64,000 nt of DNA from Acidithiobacillus ferrianus (GTDB lineage Bacteria; Pseudomonadota; Gammaproteobacteria; Acidithiobacillales; Acidithiobacillaceae): NCBI RefSeq assembly GCF_010378095.1, contig NZ_WNJL01000050.1, forward strand, positions 62,001 to 126,000, read 5' to 3'. The notes under the pieces were generated by a model. The model made no database searches. It saw nothing but the letters and a program-made list of their open reading frames with translations, and was not told the origin of the DNA. Below are positions 16,853 to 26,650 of the stretch, piece after piece. A program made the translations under genes and the position numbers. The stretch's first letter is position 1. Every line of letters starts with the position of its first letter.

Positions 16853-18769
16853 ATGATCGAGGAGGAAGAGGGCTGGTCCGCCCTGCTGGGGGAGGCGGGG
16901 GCCTTGGCGCAGGTGCTGCCGCAATTCCGGGCGCGGGCACAGCAGCAGGCCATGGCCGCGCAGGTGACCCGCACCCTGCGCACCGGCGGTGTCGCCTTGA
17001 TTGAGGCGGGGACGGGTACCGGCAAAACTTTCGCTTATCTCCTGCCGGCCATGCTTTCCGGACGCAAGGTGCTGATCTCCACCGGCAGTAAGGCCTTGCA
17101 GGATCAAATCCTGGAAAAAGACATCCCGCTGCTGTTGCGGGCCATCGGAACACCATTGCGGATAAGTCGCCTTAAAGGGCGCGCCAATTATCTCTGCCGG
17201 TACCGTCTGCACCGTTTCAGCACCGAGGGGGTGGCGCCCACTTTGGCGGTTCCCCTGGCGCGGATAGCCGACTGGGCCGGACGAACGCGGGAGGGGGATG
17301 TCGGTGAACTGACCACGGTGCCCGAAGATTCGCCGGTTTGGCCTTTGGTCACCTCGACCAGAGACAACTGTCTAGGCAGTGATTGTTCGGAATATGGGCA
17401 TTGCCATGTCATTGAAGCACGACGGCAGGCGCACGAGGCGGAGATCTTGGTGGTGAATCATCATCTGCTTTTTTCCGATCTGGCGCTGAAGGCCAGCGGC
17501 ATGGGTGACCTGTTGCCGCGGGTCGACGCCATCGTGCTGGATGAGGCGCACCAGGTACTGGATTTGGCGGGGCGCTATTTCGGTCGACATCTGAGCAGCC
17601 ATCAACTCTGGGATTGGGGGCGAGACAGCCGTGCCGAGACCCTGACGGAAGCCGGGGATGATGAACAGTTGCTGGCGGCGGCGGCACAGGTGGAAACGCA
17701 GACGACGGCGTGGCGGACGGCGCTGGGTCCGGGTGAGGAGCGTGGGTCCTGGACCTTGCACCCGGATAGCGCGCAAACCCCCGTCTTTGCCCGTTTGCGT
17801 CAGGCGGTGGCGGATCTGACCCGGGCCCTGAATGCGGCCGCGTCCCGCGGTAAAGGCCTGGAGCAATGCGCGGCGCGCGGCGCGGCGTTGTTGTCGACGA
17901 TGGATTTCTTCACGGCGCAGAACACCCCGGACGTGGTGTTCTGGCAGGAAAAGAAGGCGCGTACCGTACAACTCCACGCAACCCCGCTGGATGTGGCGAC
18001 TCCCTTGCAGCGGCATTTGCTGGAGCCGGTGGACAGCGTGATTTTCACCAGCGCGACCTTGCGGGTGGACGACAGTTTTGCCAGCACCGAGCGCGCTCTG
18101 GGCTTGATTGCGGCGGACACCTTTACCGCGATATCACCTTTCGACTATGCGCGGCAGTCTCTGTTGTACCTGCCGTCCGCGATGCCTGAGCCTAATCATC
18201 CCACGTATACCGAGGCCTGTCTGGGGGCGGCCGCGCCCGTCATCGAGGCTAGTGGTGGGCGGACATTTTTTCTCTTCACCAGTCACCGGGCCTTACGGGA
18301 GGCGGCGGCATCCTTGCCGCAGCGGTTATCCTTCCCCATCCTGGTGCAGGGGAGCATGCCGCGGTCCCGCCTTCTGGATCGTTTTCGTCATTTGGGTAAT
18401 GCGGTGCTGCTGGGCGCGGCCAGCTTTTGGGAGGGGGTGGATGTGCAGGGTGAAGCGCTCTCCTGCGTCATCATTGACAAGCTGCCCTTCGCCAATCCTT
18501 CGGATCCGATTTTGCGTGCGCGGACGGAACAGTGTCAGGCGGCGGGCGGTGACCCCTTCCATGAGTTGCAGATTCCGCAGGCGGTGATTGCCTTGCGTCA
18601 GGGCGTGGGACGACTGATCCGCTCGGAGACGGATCGCGGCGTGCTGATGCTTTGCGACCCGCGCCTGCGCAGCAAGCGTTACGGACAGATTTTCCTCGAC
18701 AGTCTACCGCCCATGCGGCGTGTTTCCAGTCTCGATGCGCTGCTCGCTTTCTGGCGGGGGGGGGATTGA
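16853..18769 (+). CDS. DinG/YoaA-family ATP-dependent DNA helicase
   Basis: 638 aa XPD-like SF2 helicase. Walker A is E-A-G-T-G-T-G-K-T (around residue 50); the Fe-S cluster cysteines are at Y-L-C-R and N-C-L-G-S-D-C-S-E-Y-G-H-C; the DEAH box is L-D-E-A-H-Q; and the C-terminal Q-G-V-G-R-L-I-R is motif VI. YoaA functions in replication-fork repair. Its stop overlaps the tsaB start. Confidence 0.92.
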   Translation: MIEEEEGWSALLGEAGALAQVLPQFRARAQQQAMAAQVTRTLRTGGVALIEAGTGTGKTFAYLLPAMLSGRKVLISTGSKALQDQILEKDIPLLLRAIGTPLRISRLKGRANYLCRYRLHRFSTEGVAPTLAVPLARIADWAGRTREGDVGELTTVPEDSPVWPLVTSTRDNCLGSDCSEYGHCHVIEARRQAHEAEILVVNHHLLFSDLALKASGMGDLLPRVDAIVLDEAHQVLDLAGRYFGRHLSSHQLWDWGRDSRAETLTEAGDDEQLLAAAAQVETQTTAWRTALGPGEERGSWTLHPDSAQTPVFARLRQAVADLTRALNAAASRGKGLEQCAARGAALLSTMDFFTAQNTPDVVFWQEKKARTVQLHATPLDVATPLQRHLLEPVDSVIFTSATLRVDDSFASTERALGLIAADTFTAISPFDYARQSLLYLPSAMPEPNHPTYTEACLGAAAPVIEASGGRTFFLFTSHRALREAAASLPQRLSFPILVQGSMPRSRLLDRFRHLGNAVLLGAASFWEGVDVQGEALSCVIIDKLPFANPSDPILRARTEQCQAAGGDPFHELQIPQAVIALRQGVGRLIRSETDRGVLMLCDPRLRSKRYGQIFLDSLPPMRRVSSLDALLAFWRGGD

Positions 18770-19446
18770 TGGGACCGTTGCGCCTGCTGGCCATAGATAC
18801 CGCCACCGAGGCTTGTTCCGTGGCCGTCGACACGGCGGACGGGGGGGTGCTCGAAGAATATGTCGTGGCGATCAATGCCCATAGCCAGTTGCTGCTTCCG
18901 ATGATTCAGCGGGTGTTGGATCGCGTTGATTGTACCCTTGCCGATGTGGGGGCTATTGCCTGTGGAGTGGGTCCGGGTGGATTCACCGGGGTGCGCATTG
19001 GGGTGAGTACCGCGCAGGCACTGGCCATCGCCCGTGGGCTTCCGGTCTATCCGGTTTCCAGCTTGCAGGCGCTGGCGGCGACGGTTCCTCGGCCGCAGGT
19101 GCTGGCGGCGCTGGACGCACGCAGAGGGGAAGTCTACGCCGGGGTGTTTCGGCAAGATGCGCAAGCGATTCCTCGGTTGCAGGGTGTGGAAAAAGTCTGT
19201 GCCCCTGAAGCGGTGAATTGGCCCGCAACGGGCCACTGGTGGGGACTGGGTACCGGTTGGCAGGTGTATCATGCGCACTGGCGGGATGCCGGGGTGCTGG
19301 GCTGGAGTGGCGACAGCTTTCCGCGGGCCGGGGCGGTGTTGCGTCTTGCGCGGGCGCGTATCCAGGCGGGGGATCGGGGAATCGCCCCGGTATTGCTGGA
19401 GCCTCACTACATCCGTCCTTCCCTGTCTGAAGAGGGGCGACAGTGA
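18769..19446 (+). CDS. tsaB: tRNA threonylcarbamoyladenosine biosynthesis protein TsaB
   Basis: 225 aa ASKHA-fold protein starting with L-L-A-I-D-T-A-T-E-A-C-S, with G-P-G-G-F-T-G-V-R-I-G in the N-terminal half. It forms a complex with TsaD and TsaE for t6A37 synthesis on ANN-decoding tRNAs. It overlaps the helicase upstream (TGATG) and rimI downstream, giving a compact helicase-tsaB-rimI-prfC operon. Confidence 0.95.
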   Translation: MGPLRLLAIDTATEACSVAVDTADGGVLEEYVVAINAHSQLLLPMIQRVLDRVDCTLADVGAIACGVGPGGFTGVRIGVSTAQALAIARGLPVYPVSSLQALAATVPRPQVLAALDARRGEVYAGVFRQDAQAIPRLQGVEKVCAPEAVNWPATGHWWGLGTGWQVYHAHWRDAGVLGWSGDSFPRAGAVLRLARARIQAGDRGIAPVLLEPHYIRPSLSEEGRQ

Positions 19447-19913
19447 ATCTACGTCCCATGCAGGTAGAGGATCTGGATATGGTGGCGGCGCTGGAGTCGC
19501 ACATTTCTCCGGGGCCCTGGACATGGGGTATTTTCCGTGATTGCCTGCAGGCGGGTTATGATGCCTGGGTGTTGGAAGATGACGTCGGGGTGGTGGCGGC
19601 CTTTGGGGTCTTGTCCACGGGCGCTGCCGAGGCGCACATCCTTAATCTCGGTGTGGCGCCCGCATTGCGGCGACGGGGTCTCGGGCGGCGTATGCTGCGG
19701 CATCTCCTCTGCCGGGCCAGGCAACTGGGCGCGCAAAGAGCATTTCTCGAGGTGCGGGTGTCCAATGTGGGTGCTCAGAGTTTGTACCGCTCCCAGGGTT
19801 TTCATGAAATCGGGGTACGTTTGAATTATTATCGCAATGCAGAGGGTCGGGAGGATGCGCTGGTTTTGTCCCTGTCGCTCCTGCCGTCCGTAGACTCACT
19901 CGGAGAAGGTTGA
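19443..19913 (+). CDS. rimI: Ribosomal-protein-S18-alanine N-acetyltransferase
   Basis: 156 aa GNAT acetyltransferase: acetyl-CoA motif A is R-R-R-G-L-G-R-R-M-L, followed by L-E-V-R-V-S-N and S-L-Y-R-S-Q-G-F. It starts on GTG overlapping the tsaB stop. tsaB-rimI adjacency is a widely conserved arrangement and supports the RimI call over a generic GNAT. Confidence 0.9.
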   Translation: MNLRPMQVEDLDMVAALESHISPGPWTWGIFRDCLQAGYDAWVLEDDVGVVAAFGVLSTGAAEAHILNLGVAPALRRRGLGRRMLRHLLCRARQLGAQRAFLEVRVSNVGAQSLYRSQGFHEIGVRLNYYRNAEGREDALVLSLSLLPSVDSLGEG

Positions 19914-19919
19914 TCGTTC

Positions 19920-21539
19920 ATGCCGTCATTCCCTGTTACCGCGGTCTCCGCCGACGCGTCCATCGACGCGATTCAGCGGCGCCGCACCTTTGCCATCATC
20001 TCGCATCCGGACGCCGGCAAGACGACACTGACCGAAAAACTTCTTCTGTTCGGAGGCGCGATTCAGTTGGCGGGGACGGTCAAGGCGCGCAAAAGCAGCC
20101 GCCATGCCACTAGCGACTGGATGGCCATCGAAAAGAGTCGGGGCATTTCTGTCGCCAGTTCGGTCATGCAATTCGAATATGATGCGCACGTCATCAACCT
20201 GCTCGACACACCGGGCCATCAGGACTTTTCGGAAGACACCTATCGGGTACTGACCGCGGTGGACTCGGCGCTGATGGTGATTGACGGCGGTAACGGAGTC
20301 GAGACACAAACGGTGAAACTACTGGAGGTTTGTCGCCTGCGTGACACCCCCATCATCACTTTCATGAACAAGTTCGACCGTGAAAGTCGCGATCCGATGG
20401 AATTGCTGGATGAGGTGGAGTCGGTGCTAGGTATCCAATGTGCACCCGTCACCTGGCCCATTGGGATGGGCAAATGTTTCCGCGGTGTGTACCACCTGCT
20501 GCGCGATGAGGTGCTGGTTTTCGCTGCGGGCGGAGAAACCCGGGAGCAGGCGGTGGAGCGCATCGCCGGGATTGACAACCCGGAGTTGGATCGCCGCTTT
20601 CCCGCAGAAATGCCCGAATTGCGGGAGCAGGTGAAATTGCTGCGTGGCGCCTCCCATCCCTTTACCCTGGAAGACTTCCTGAGCGGACAGCAGACGCCGG
20701 TGTTTTTCGGTTCGGCCATCAACAACTTCGGGGTACGGGAATTGCTGAGCGCGCTCATCGACTGGGCGCCTTCGCCGCGCCCCCGTCCCACCACGGGGCG
20801 GACGGTGCGGCCTGAAGAAGAAGCCTTCAGCGGTTTCGTCTTCAAGATCCAGGCCAATATGGACCCCCAACACCGCGACCGGGTGGCCTTCCTCCGCGTT
20901 TGTTCCGGGCGTTTTCAACGAGGCATGAAGATCAAACACTTGCGTTTGGGGCGGGATGTTCAAGTGCACAACCCCATCACCTTCCTTGCCCAGGAGCGGG
21001 AACTGGTGGAGGAGGCTTTCGCGGGCGATATCATCGGATTGCATAATCACGGCAGCATTCAGATCGGCGACAGTTTCAGTCAGGGTGAAGTCTTGCAGTT
21101 TACCGGGATTCCCTACTTTGCGCCGGAGTTGTTCCGCCGGGTGCGCCTGCGGAATCCGCTCAAGACCAAGCAATTGCAAAAGGGCCTGCAACAACTGGCA
21201 GAAGAGGGGGCGACCCAGGTTTTCAAACCGCTGCAGGGCGGAGACATGATTTTGGGCGCGGTGGGCGTGTTGCAGTTCGATGTGGTGGCGGAGCGGTTGA
21301 AGAGCGAGTATGCCGTTGACGCCATGTTTGATCCGGTGGCGGTACAGGCGGCGCGCTGGGTTCAGTGCGATGATCTCAAGATGCTCGCCGAGTTTACCCG
21401 TAAGCAGGAGGAACATCTGGCGGAAGACGCCGGGAATCGTCTCGCCTATCTGGCGCCTAGTCGTGTCAACCTGGATCTCATCATGGAGCGCTGGCCGCAA
21501 GTGGCGTTCCATGCCACCCGGGAGCATGCGGGGTCATAG
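19920..21539 (+). CDS. prfC: Peptide chain release factor 3
   Basis: 539 aa translational GTPase. G1 is [10 protein letters not shown]3 is D-T-P-G-H-Q-D, G4 is N-K-F-D. The [13 protein letters not shown] block is typical of RF3. It recycles RF1/RF2 after termination. It follows rimI by 6 bases. Confidence 0.97.
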   Translation: MPSFPVTAVSADASIDAIQRRRTFAIISHPDAGKTTLTEKLLLFGGAIQLAGTVKARKSSRHATSDWMAIEKSRGISVASSVMQFEYDAHVINLLDTPGHQDFSEDTYRVLTAVDSALMVIDGGNGVETQTVKLLEVCRLRDTPIITFMNKFDRESRDPMELLDEVESVLGIQCAPVTWPIGMGKCFRGVYHLLRDEVLVFAAGGETREQAVERIAGIDNPELDRRFPAEMPELREQVKLLRGASHPFTLEDFLSGQQTPVFFGSAINNFGVRELLSALIDWAPSPRPRPTTGRTVRPEEEAFSGFVFKIQANMDPQHRDRVAFLRVCSGRFQRGMKIKHLRLGRDVQVHNPITFLAQERELVEEAFAGDIIGLHNHGSIQIGDSFSQGEVLQFTGIPYFAPELFRRVRLRNPLKTKQLQKGLQQLAEEGATQVFKPLQGGDMILGAVGVLQFDVVAERLKSEYAVDAMFDPVAVQAARWVQCDDLKMLAEFTRKQEEHLAEDAGNRLAYLAPSRVNLDLIMERWPQVAFHATREHAGS

Positions 21540-21565
21540 TGCCTTGGATTGGAGGAGGAGAAGCC

Positions 21566-22003
21566 ATGCTTCTACGTGTCATATGCTTGCTGATGGCTGG
21601 TCTGTGGCCTTTCGTTGCCACGGCGCAGGATCTGGAATCCTTACGTAACCAAGCCGAGCAGGACTCCGCCGCCTTGGTGCGTTTGCGGCAGGCGGCGGCA
21701 TCGCAGAACGCCAAGGCGGCTTTTTACCTGGGCACCCTCTACTCGCCGCTGATCACCCGTCGGGAAAATACCGTCGTCAAGGGTTGGCCGGAGACCCTGC
21801 GCTGGTATCGTCGGGCTGCGCGCCTGGGTTGTGCCCGGGCGGATTTTGATCTGGGTCTGGCCTATGAAAAGGGTCTGGGCGTCGCCAAAGATCCGCAACG
21901 TGCCGCAATGTATTTCTCCCGAATGGCGGCCATAGCCCGCATGGAGACGGCGTTGCCCTCATCGGCAAGCGCCGCGGCTGGGGCAGCACATGGATATCCA
22001 TAA
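21566..22003 (+). CDS. Sel1-repeat secreted protein
   Basis: 145 aa from ATG 21566, with GGAGGAGAAG just upstream. It has a signal peptide (residues 1-20, ending A-T-A-Q), then Sel1-like helical repeats (A-A-x-x-x-x-A-K-A-A-F-Y-L-G and R-A-D-F-D-L-G-L-A-Y-E-K-G). Likely periplasmic and protein-protein interacting. GTG 21539 in the same frame is rejected as it lacks a signal. Confidence 0.8.
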   Translation: MLLRVICLLMAGLWPFVATAQDLESLRNQAEQDSAALVRLRQAAASQNAKAAFYLGTLYSPLITRRENTVVKGWPETLRWYRRAARLGCARADFDLGLAYEKGLGVAKDPQRAAMYFSRMAAIARMETALPSSASAAAGAAHGYP

Positions 22004-22036
22004 GGATTAGGGGAGTCCGTAGCCGTCGCCGCCTAT

Positions 22037-22065
22037 TTGACATGGGTCTCAATCCAGCCTAGAAA
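22037..22065 (+). promoter_or_regulatory. Strong sigma70 promoter for the catalase gene
   Basis: TTGACA at 22037-22042, a 17-base spacer, and TAGAAA at 22060-22065, leaving a leader of roughly 65 bases before the GTG start at 22139. No OxyR motif was identified. Confidence 0.65.
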
Positions 22066-22138
22066 CATGGTGAGTCCTTCCCCAGGGGATCGGGCCGGGG
22101 CGTTCGGAACGCATTCACAACTCTGTAGGGGGTGTCAC

Positions 22139-23596
22139 GTGAGCAAATGTCCTGTAATGACTACGTCCGCCGGGGTTCCCGTTGCTGACAATGAGAACAG
22201 TCTCTCCGCCGGGCCGCGTGGCCCGCTCTTGATGGAAGACTACCAACTCTTTGAGCGCATGGCGCATTTCAATCGCGAACGGGTGCCGGAGCGCGTGGTG
22301 CATGCCAAGGGCGCGGGTGCCTATGGGCAGTTTGAGGTGACCGGCGACATTTCCCGTTTTACCCGTGCCCATCTGTTTTCCGCCATCGGTAATCGTTGTG
22401 ACCTGTTTTTGCGTTTCTCCCACGTGGCCGGAGAGCAAGGCTATGCGGACACCGTGCGTGATCCGCGCGGTTTCGCCATCAAATTCTACACGGAAGAAGG
22501 CAATTGGGATCTTGTCGGCAATAACACGCCGGTATTTTTTATCCGGGATCCGCTCAAATTTCAGGATTTCATTCATAGCCAGAAGCGCCGTCCGGATACC
22601 GGTTTGCGCGACAATACCATGCAATGGGATTGGTGGAGTCTATCTCCAGAATCCTTGCATCAGGTCACCATCTTGTTCTCTGATCGCGGAATTCCCGCCT
22701 CTTACCGGAATATGAACGGATACGGTAGCCATACCTTCAGCGTCTGGAATGATCAGGGTGAGCGCTACTGGGTAAAATGGCATCTCAAAACCATGCAGGG
22801 GATTAAAACGTTAAGGGCAGAAGATGCGGCGCGCATTGCCGGAGAGGACCCCGATTTTCATCGCCGTGATCTCCACGCCGCCATTGCCCGCGGTGAATTC
22901 CCGCGTTGGCAAGTACAGATACAGATCATGCCGGAAAAAGATGCGGAGACTTACGGGATTCATCCTTTTGATTTAACCAAGGTCTGGCCGCATAAGGATT
23001 ATCCGCCCCAAGAAGTAGGCATTCTTACCTTGAACCGAAATCCGGAAAACTTTTTTGCCGAGGTGGAACAGGCGGCCTTTGAACCAGGTAATTTGCCGCC
23101 GGGCTTGGGCGTGTCGCCGGATAAGGTCCTGCAGGCACGCCTGTTATCCTATGCCGATACGCATCGGTACCGTATCGGCATTAATTATGCGAGCCTGCCG
23201 GTGAACCAGCCGCATTGTCCCGTGCATACTTATCATCGCGATGGCCATATGCGTTTCGACGGCAATTCCGGAGGAACGGTAAATTATGAACCGAACAGCT
23301 TCTCCGGACCCGTACAGGCTCCTGAATATCGTGCACCACCTCTGAAAATATCCGGGGATGCCGATCGTTATGATCATCGCCAAGGCAACGAGGACTACCA
23401 GCAGGCAGGTGATTTATTTCGCTTGATGAACGCCGATCAGAAAGCGCAATTGATCGGAAATATTGTCGGTGCCATGCGTGAGGTGCCCAGGTTTATCCAG
23501 ATCCGCCAGATTGGCCACTTTATGAAGGCGGACCCGGCCTATGGGAAAGGGGTGGCGGATGGGCTGGGTATCGATCTTGGCGAAGTGGAATCATAG
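22139..23596 (+). CDS. Monofunctional haem catalase
   Basis: 485 aa from GTG 22139. The distal His lies in [22 protein letters not shown] and [11 protein letters not shown] are typical; the proximal haem Tyr is in [12 protein letters not shown]. It is a small-subunit (clade 3-like) catalase that removes H2O2. No signal peptide. It has its own strong promoter. Confidence 0.93.
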   Translation: MSKCPVMTTSAGVPVADNENSLSAGPRGPLLMEDYQLFERMAHFNRERVPERVVHAKGAGAYGQFEVTGDISRFTRAHLFSAIGNRCDLFLRFSHVAGEQGYADTVRDPRGFAIKFYTEEGNWDLVGNNTPVFFIRDPLKFQDFIHSQKRRPDTGLRDNTMQWDWWSLSPESLHQVTILFSDRGIPASYRNMNGYGSHTFSVWNDQGERYWVKWHLKTMQGIKTLRAEDAARIAGEDPDFHRRDLHAAIARGEFPRWQVQIQIMPEKDAETYGIHPFDLTKVWPHKDYPPQEVGILTLNRNPENFFAEVEQAAFEPGNLPPGLGVSPDKVLQARLLSYADTHRYRIGINYASLPVNQPHCPVHTYHRDGHMRFDGNSGGTVNYEPNSFSGPVQAPEYRAPPLKISGDADRYDHRQGNEDYQQAGDLFRLMNADQKAQLIGNIVGAMREVPRFIQIRQIGHFMKADPAYGKGVADGLGIDLGEVES

Positions 23597-23617
23597 ACCT
23601 GCATCATCTCGGTGAGA

Positions 23618-23640
23618 CCGATGGGGTTTCTTCCCATCGG
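23618..23640. terminator. Hairpin between convergent catalase and comM genes
   Basis: Perfect 8-bp stem CCGATGGG / CCCATCGG with a 7-base loop, lying between two converging genes. There is no T-tract, so it is only a candidate bidirectional terminator. Confidence 0.45.
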
Positions 23641-23680
23641 GCCGCTGGTGTAATGACCAGCCATGGTTCTTTCGGCTGAG

Positions 23681-25180
23681 TTACTGCGCCAGGCGCCGGT
23701 ACTGGATGGCTTCCGCCAGATGCTGGGTATTGATCGGACCACTCCCTTCCAGATCCGCGATACTGCGGGCGACGCGCAGCACCCGATGGTAGCCCCGCGC
23801 GGAGAGGTGCAGGGTCTCGGTGGCGCGGCTGAGCAGGCGGGTGCCCACCGCATCGAGCGCGCAAAACTGGTCGAACAGATCGCCTTGAAGTTGCGCGTTG
23901 CGCATCTGCTGGCGCTGCCACTGGCGTTCAACGGCTTCGGCAACGCGTGCGCGCCAGTAGGTGGAGCTCTCGCCCGGCGCCGCCTCTTGTAAGGCGCTCA
24001 CCGGCAGGGCGGGCACTTCCATCTGGAGGTCGATGCGGTCCAGCAGCGGACCGGAGAGCCGGCTGCGGTATTGGCTGATCTGCGCCGGGGTGCAGCGGCA
24101 CACCCGCTGCGGATCACCGAGGTAGCCGCAGGGGCAGGGATTCATCGCCGCGACCAACTGGAAACGGGCCGGAAAAGTGGCCCGCCGCGCCGCCCGGGCG
24201 ATATGGATTTCGCCGGATTCCAGCGGCTCCCGCAGTACCTCCAATACCGCACGGGGGAACTCGGGCATTTCGTCCAGGAAAAGGATGCCGTGGTGCGCCA
24301 GACTGATTTCGCCGGGGCGCGGGTGTGAACCCCCACCCACCAGTGCCGCTGAAGAAGCGCTATGATGGGGTGTACGGAACGGGCGTCTGCCCCAGTGGCG
24401 CATATCGAAGCCACCCCCTTGCAAGCTGTGGATGGCGGCTACTTCCAGCGCCTCGCTGCGGCGCAGGGGCGGCAGGAGGCCCGGCAGGCGCGCCGCCAGC
24501 ATACTCTTGCCAGTGCCCGGCGGGCCGGACAGGAGCAGGTGATGGCCGCCCACCGCCGCGACGATCAGTGCTCGCTTGGCGGATTCCTGACCGCGCACGT
24601 CGCGCAAGTCGGGGTAGGGCAGAGTGGGTTCCATGCCCTCCACCTCGGCGACGACCTCGGGCAGACGATTCGTGCCGCGCAGGTGGGCGACGGCTTCCGT
24701 CAGGTTCATGCAGGCAAGAACGGAGGTGCTTCGCGCAAAGGCGGCTTCCTGGGCATTGCCTTGCGGCACCAGAATGGTGCGTCCCGCTTGCCCTGCCGCC
24801 AGTGTGCTGGACAAGGTACCCGTCACCGGACGCAAACTGCCGTCCAAGGCCAGTTCACCGATCATCTCCAATTTTTCCAATGCCGCCGAAGGGAGTTGTC
24901 CGCTGGCGGCGAGAATGCCGATGGCCATGGGCAGATCGAAGCGTCCCCCTTCCTTGGGCAGGTCGGCGGGCGCCAGATTGACGACCATCCGCCGCGCCGG
25001 GAAGTCGAAACCACTATTCTGAATGGCCGAGCGCACCCGGTCGCGCGCTTCTTTGACCGCCGTTTCGGCGAGACCGACCACGGCGAAGGTGGGCAGCCCG
25101 GGACCCAGATCGCACTCCACCGTCACGCCTGCTGCGTGTATTCCGGTCAGTGCGCGGCTATGGACTGTCGCCAGTGGCAA
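23681..25180 (-). CDS. comM: YifB/ComM-family Mg-chelatase-like AAA+ ATPase
   Basis: 499 aa. An N-terminal Lon-protease-like S5 fold domain is followed by an AAA+ core with Walker A G-P-P-G-T-G-K-S and Walker B L-F-L-D-E-M-P-E-F; a Mg-chelatase C-terminal domain follows. A C-x-C-G-Y-L-G-D zinc-like segment is present. ComM is a hexameric branch-migration helicase promoting natural transformation. It lies 2 bases after ubiK. Confidence 0.93.
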   Translation of the reverse strand: MPLATVHSRALTGIHAAGVTVECDLGPGLPTFAVVGLAETAVKEARDRVRSAIQNSGFDFPARRMVVNLAPADLPKEGGRFDLPMAIGILAASGQLPSAALEKLEMIGELALDGSLRPVTGTLSSTLAAGQAGRTILVPQGNAQEAAFARSTSVLACMNLTEAVAHLRGTNRLPEVVAEVEGMEPTLPYPDLRDVRGQESAKRALIVAAVGGHHLLLSGPPGTGKSMLAARLPGLLPPLRRSEALEVAAIHSLQGGGFDMRHWGRRPFRTPHHSASSAALVGGGSHPRPGEISLAHHGILFLDEMPEFPRAVLEVLREPLESGEIHIARAARRATFPARFQLVAAMNPCPCGYLGDPQRVCRCTPAQISQYRSRLSGPLLDRIDLQMEVPALPVSALQEAAPGESSTYWRARVAEAVERQWQRQQMRNAQLQGDLFDQFCALDAVGTRLLSRATETLHLSARGYHRVLRVARSIADLEGSGPINTQHLAEAIQYRRLAQ

Positions 25181-25182
25181 GC

Positions 25183-25449
25183 TCAGCCCTTGCCGGTGTC
25201 TTCGTCCACCACGGCCGCGGGCGCCGCCAGCGCGTTGAGGCGTTCTTCCAGCACCGCGACGCGCGCGGTGAGGCGGGAAAGCAGGTCCTGTTGCACATCA
25301 AATTCGTCGCGTGTGACCAGATCCAGACGATCCAGCGCATTGGCGAGCATGGCGCGCGCCTGCTTATCCATATCTTCCTTGACTGTCCCCAGACGGGCGA
25401 GGGTGTCGCCAAGAGCGGCGGCGATATCGTCGGCAATGCGGTGTTGCAT
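25183..25449 (-). CDS. ubiK: Ubiquinone biosynthesis accessory factor UbiK (YqiC/BMFP)
   Basis: 88 aa. Amphipathic N-terminal helix, then a coiled coil (roughly residues 40-75: V-Q-Q-D-L-L-S-R-L-T-A-R-V-A-V-L-E-E-R-L). It is thought to help the UbiJ-scaffolded Ubi complex. It is placed directly after two Ubi hydroxylases, which fits the role. Confidence 0.88.
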   Translation of the reverse strand: MQHRIADDIAAALGDTLARLGTVKEDMDKQARAMLANALDRLDLVTRDEFDVQQDLLSRLTARVAVLEERLNALAAPAAVVDEDTGKG

Positions 25450-25450
25450 G

Positions 25451-26650
25451 TCAGTCTCCTTGAAGGCCCATGGCCTGACGGATGAGAAAACGTTTGACGG
25501 GCGCGATCATCCCCGTTCCCAGCATCCCCAGGTCGCGCAGTCGGGCAAGCCCGCGACTGCGGTTGGAAAAAAGGTGGCTGAGGGCGCCGCAGGTCAGCAC
25601 GGTAAAGAGATTATCAGGCCGCCGTGCACTTTGATAGCGACGCAACACGTGGGCTTCGCCCCAATCCTCATGGCGCTGGCGGGCTGTTGCGATGACTTTC
25701 ATCAACTGTTCAGCGTCGCGAAAGCCCAGATTCACACCGAGCCCCGCCAACGGATGGACACCGTGGGCGGTATCCCCCGCCAACACGCTACGTGCTCCGA
25801 TGTAACGGCTGCTGTGCAGTCCGGAGAGTGGATAGCTGTTGCGGCGTCCTATACGGTGAAAATGCCCCAGTTGCGGGCCGAAGGCCTGATGTAACTGGTG
25901 GAGAAACTGGGTATCATCCAAGGCCATCAGGTGGCGCGCACGCGCATGTTTCGCGCTCCAGACGATGGAGGCTCGGGCTTTACCGTCGGCATCGCCGCTA
26001 AAGGGGAGTACCGCCAACGGTCCGGTGGGGAGGAAGCGCTGATAAGCGGTGTGGCGATGAGGTTTTTCTATCCAGACTGTCGCGGTAATCGCGTCCTGCC
26101 CATAGCTTTCCCGGAACACCGGCGCCTGAATGAGCGTGTTGCGTAAGGACGACTGCCGTCCCTCCGCGATGGCCAGCAGCGTGCCGTGGAACTCCGTCCC
26201 CGAGGTGTCGATGAGATGCATGGCTCTGCTGTCTGCGCAAGCGCTGGTGATTTCCCGGTCATAGTGTATGCGGAGCCCGGTTTTTTCCAGTGCCATGCGC
26301 AAGATCTGTTCCAGACGGCGATTCTCGACTATGTGCCCGAGGTGATCCGCATCCCCTTCCGCGGCATCCAGGCGGATGCTGCCCGGACCTTCCGCATCCC
26401 AAACCTGCATTCGCTCCACGGCGCTACCCAGCGTGCTGACATCCAGGCCCAGCCGGTCAAGAAATCGCTGGGAACCCAGGGTAATCAGACTGGCACGTTC
26501 AAAGGGATCTGGTGCGGTACAGGCCGCGGCGCTGCGCTTCTCGAACACGGCAACCCGCAATCCGGTCTGGTGGGCCGCCAGGGCGAGACTGGCGCCGACC
26601 AGGCCCGCGCCGGAAACCACGAGATCGTAGTGGGTTGCCTCAGAAGACAT
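25451..26650 (-). CDS. FAD-dependent ubiquinone hydroxylase (UbiH/UbiF/VisC family)
   Basis: 399 aa flavoprotein monooxygenase. Dinucleotide-binding G-A-G-L-V-G-A-S near residue 14; the second FAD motif G-D-T-A-H-G-V-H-P-L-A-G-L-G-V-N-L-G is near residue 290. It hydroxylates the ring of the ubiquinone precursor; which carbon cannot be told from sequence. It overlaps the upstream homologue by 11 bases; the two look like an old tandem duplication. Confidence 0.88.
   Translation of the reverse strand: MSSEATHYDLVVSGAGLVGASLALAAHQTGLRVAVFEKRSAAACTAPDPFERASLITLGSQRFLDRLGLDVSTLGSAVERMQVWDAEGPGSIRLDAAEGDADHLGHIVENRRLEQILRMALEKTGLRIHYDREITSACADSRAMHLIDTSGTEFHGTLLAIAEGRQSSLRNTLIQAPVFRESYGQDAITATVWIEKPHRHTAYQRFLPTGPLAVLPFSGDADGKARASIVWSAKHARARHLMALDDTQFLHQLHQAFGPQLGHFHRIGRRNSYPLSGLHSSRYIGARSVLAGDTAHGVHPLAGLGVNLGFRDAEQLMKVIATARQRHEDWGEAHVLRRYQSARRPDNLFTVLTCGALSHLFSNRSRGLARLRDLGMLGTGMIAPVKRFLIRQAMGLQGD

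Noticed and set aside
24362..25894. 510-codon plus-strand ORF over comM, ubiK and the Ubi hydroxylase
   Set aside because: Runs antisense across three recognised genes and has the low-complexity composition of a shadow frame.
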